Origin: Hypholoma sublateritium FD-334 SS-4
Taxonomy: Eukaryota; Basidiomycota; Agaricomycetes; Agaricales; Strophariaceae
Reading direction: 5' to 3'
DNA length: 64,000 nt
NCBI GenBank assembly: GCA_000827495.1
Contig: KN817591.1
Span: 63,796-127,795 of the forward strand
Position numbers and translations under genes: made by a program. A model generated the notes under the pieces. The model did no database searches and was not told the DNA's origin. It saw only the letters and a program-made list of their open reading frames with translations. Shown here piece by piece: positions 61,801 to 64,000 of this stretch (the stretch's first letter is position 1; every line of letters begins with the position of its first letter).

Positions 61801-62844
61801 GTTCTTCGTTTTGTTTATCTTTGAGTGTGGATATAATGGGATGGGGTTGTGGTGCGATTTGGGGTTCGTCTTGGACGTAAATATCGTCCATGTCGTCATC
61901 GAGATCGGGTAGTGGAGGAGGGCTCGCTTGCGACAGGGTGTCTTCGACCATTCTCTCTTCGTCCCCATCTGCTTCATCCTCCTTGGGAGAGGCAATTTTG
62001 CCAGTGACCTTTCTGATGTTATAACTGTCCTCTTGGTCATCTTGCAAGGACTGGATCGGCTGTTCCCTTTCTGACTCCGACTCTACTTTCGTGATCTCCA
62101 CTTCGACCTTCCTCCTCTTCCGTGGCCTCAAAGCGGGGAGTTTATCGATAGCTTCACCATCTTGGTCAACGTTCACGTCGACGGAGGTCCCTCGCAAGGT
62201 GTGATTTGCTGATAAACTCGCGCTCGTCGCGTCCTCAAGTTTGCGCTTCTTTCCTTTTGCGTTTGAACGTGGTGGCTCGTGCTCCTCCTCCGAGTCCTTC
62301 ACTTCGATGGCCTGCGCGGCTGACGTCGTGGATACTCGAGGGAGAGTTGTCATACGCGGAGCCTTCGCGGTGGCTGCGGTAATTGCCGTTGAAGTAGATC
62401 GGCGAGTCGTTTTCGAGCTGGAAGCAACAGGCTGCTTTACCGTAGCAGCGCCTACTGTCGACGTGGAGTCGCGTCTCGTTTTCTTCGACGCCGTTGTGGC
62501 GCGCCCGCCTTTTGCAGCTACAATAAATGCAATTCAACCAGTCAGCACGTCGTCGGTATTTTGACGATGAACTCACTTCGTCCCCGTTTTCCCTTGCCCT
62601 TCTCCTTCACTTTCCGTTTCCACTCCTGGACGAGGTCGTCCGTGCAATCTGACTTTCGCACCCAGCTCTGAGGCCAGGGCTTCATGGTCTTCGGATCAAG
62701 TCCTTTCCAACGCACTTTGTATGTATTTCCTTTTTCCCCGGTGATTTCGATGACCTCCCATAGGGTCTCTTCGTCGTCGTCTTGTGGTTCGAACTTCTGC
62801 GATTGGGAGGACAATGATACGTGTGAGGCCTCTGAGTCAGACAT
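58847..62844 (-). CDS. chromodomain, coiled-coil and zinc-finger-like protein
   Basis: Large nuclear protein, probably chromatin-associated. Exons on the minus strand: 62844-62577, 62517-60107, 60048-58954 and 58897-58847; 1274 aa. A chromo-like domain (about 27-80) reads LWEVIEITGEKGNTYKVRW, then a WVRKSDCTDDLVQEWK end. The next 850 residues are Ser/Pro-rich and acidic, with basic patches such as RPRKRRK and GKKRK that could be nuclear localisation signals. Exon 3 encodes a long coiled coil (about 960-1210). The last two exons form a possible C2H2-like finger: Cys-x10-Cys in exon 3 (SCKWRTDRNEPCQNVF) and two His in ELEQHLTAPGGHLHTA. The final 51-nt exon is supported by phase and by this finger. 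It is divergent from the Rad17-like gene. Specific role unknown. Confidence 0.82.
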
Positions 62845-63489
62845 GGCGCTCTCTCTAGAACGTTGAAATATTCAGCGAGGTTACGCCTTTCGTCGTTTCT
62901 TAGAACCGGAACAGCTTATGCAGGGAACGGGAGCTTGAGACAGGGGAGGAAGACGAATGGGTAGATGAGCGCGGGCCACCGTGACTGCGAATCAACAAAC
63001 CAAGAATAGACTCCTTACGTAATCGATCCCAGCGCTTGCCATACGCAAAACCCAAACAAAACCAACATCGACCTCAAATCGACTTGATTTTTGGCGGTTT
63101 ATCAAGAACTCCGCAACCCTACAAAAGCTACTGTATCTATAACAACTTCTTCGTGCATCGAATCACTGGAAAGCAGATCGGAAACAGGCTGAGCCGAATA
63201 AACTGCCTACGACCCACCCCCTCGCATGCCCCTCGCGAATCGCGACAGGATACTTCCATCGACGCGTTTTCTCCGAATCTCGCGCTCTATCAAGGCGTAT
63301 CTACTCACTGAACAACAGAATCAAGAAACGTCGTACCAAGTCAACTGACTGGATTGCCTTTTAAACATCAGCTACCACTCACGAATCACCTCCGTAAAGT
63401 TCTATCGGCACGTTTATCTGAAATTCTAAGCTCTAATATTGAGAGGAATTCCTCCCGCGGTCTGCAAATTAGAGCACACTAAACGCAAA
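62845..63489. promoter_or_regulatory. divergent promoter region, chromodomain gene / Rad17-like gene
   Basis: 645 nt separate two head-to-head start codons. A frame at 63036-63311 has no motif and is ignored. No TATA box was identified. Shared regulation of two nuclear genome-maintenance genes is possible but not shown by sequence. Confidence 0.45.
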
Positions 63490-64000
63490 ATGCCTCCAGG
63501 CCCTCAGAAGAAAGCGACGGCCACGCGCCCTCGAACAGTCAGACTCGATGGAGAGCTGGCATCGTCAGCGCCACTCAATGTGAAAAGGTTCGATCCATTG
63601 TCTGCTGTGAGTCTTCAACTTATATCATAGCGATTTGCCACTGAATCCGAATAGTTTTCCAAGCAGTTGACCCCAACCCCAACACCTCCGGCCTCCAATC
63701 ACCGTCCGCAAATCAAGAAAGGCAAGGAAAAGGCAAAAGAAGCTCCACTTGTCGGTAGGTTTGCCACAACGACATTCTAATATCCTTTTCTAACTGCTCT
63801 GCTTCAGATGACTACCTCTGGGTAGACAGATATGAACCCACGTCCGAAGCGGAGCTCGCTGTACATGTCAAGAAAGTTGAAAGCGTGCGGCAATGGCTGA
63901 ACGAGGCTTTTGACGGCGGGCCGTCTGGAAAGTTGTCAAAGTACAGGGTACGTAGCCTCATATTATCGCGGACGTGGTATAGACGATAAATGTCTTCAGT
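63490..64000 (+). CDS. rad17: Rad17-like checkpoint clamp loader, 5' part
   Basis: N-terminal part of the DNA-damage checkpoint clamp-loader subunit (human and fission-yeast Rad17; budding-yeast Rad24), which loads the 9-1-1 clamp at damaged DNA. Visible exons are 63490-63606, 63655-63754 and 63808-63947, with a fourth beginning at 64000; 119 aa in the window. After a basic, Pro-rich leader (KKGKEKAKEAP) comes LWVDRYEPTSEAELAVHVK followed by VRQWLNEAF, the conserved segment that precedes the ATP-binding domain in this family. The Walker motifs lie beyond the window edge, so the assignment rests on this segment. The gene is cut by the window, not broken. Confidence 0.8.

Overview
This is nuclear DNA of a filamentous basidiomycete, most likely a white-rot-type Agaricomycete. 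Genes are split by many short (about 50-70 nt) GT-AG introns. The gene families present also fit: a copper-radical glyoxal oxidase, a secreted thaumatin-like/ricin-B-lectin protein, multi-copy seven-transmembrane proteins, a CAP10 glycosyltransferase and NOX-like ferric reductases. Exon models were built by hand from splice signals, reading frame and comparison of paralogues inside the window. Every complete model sums to a whole number of codons and keeps one frame.

Left arm (1-16.4 kb): three ferric-reductase-like genes. A (1430-3754, +) and C (14116-11623, -) are a recent inverted duplication that includes promoter and 3' flank. The more diverged B (8172-10814, +) lies between them. The space between A and B holds a GC-rich, decayed tandem repeat and no convincing gene.

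16.4-24 kb: an alternative NAD(P)H-ubiquinone oxidoreductase (-), a 965-bp transposon-like element with terminal inverted repeats and a TA target duplication, and a CAP10-type glycosyltransferase (+).

24-42 kb: a gene-poor 3.3 kb, then three tandem seven-transmembrane genes sharing one ten-exon plan with 19-, 22- and 33-nt exons. These are followed by the thaumatin-like/ricin-B gene (-) and a tandem pair of proteins with a variable Pro/Ser-rich N-terminus and a conserved membrane-anchored C-terminus. Four introns in this stretch appear to use GC-AG splice sites.

42-52 kb: a small subunit of serine palmitoyltransferase (-), mitochondrial ribosomal protein uS4m (-), an F-box-like protein (+), a lactonase/muconate-cyclase-type beta-propeller (+) and an acetate-transporter-family membrane protein (+). 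A 2.5-kb gene-free gap precedes the transporter, and a 3.9-kb near-empty gap follows it.

55-64 kb: a membrane-anchored glyoxal oxidase (+), then a 1274-aa chromodomain/coiled-coil/zinc-finger protein (-) that shares a divergent promoter region with the 5' end of a Rad17-like checkpoint clamp-loader gene (+), cut by the window edge.

No tRNA, rRNA, CRISPR array or autonomous transposon was found. Four ambiguous bases (N) lie inside the repeat element near 20.7-20.9 kb.
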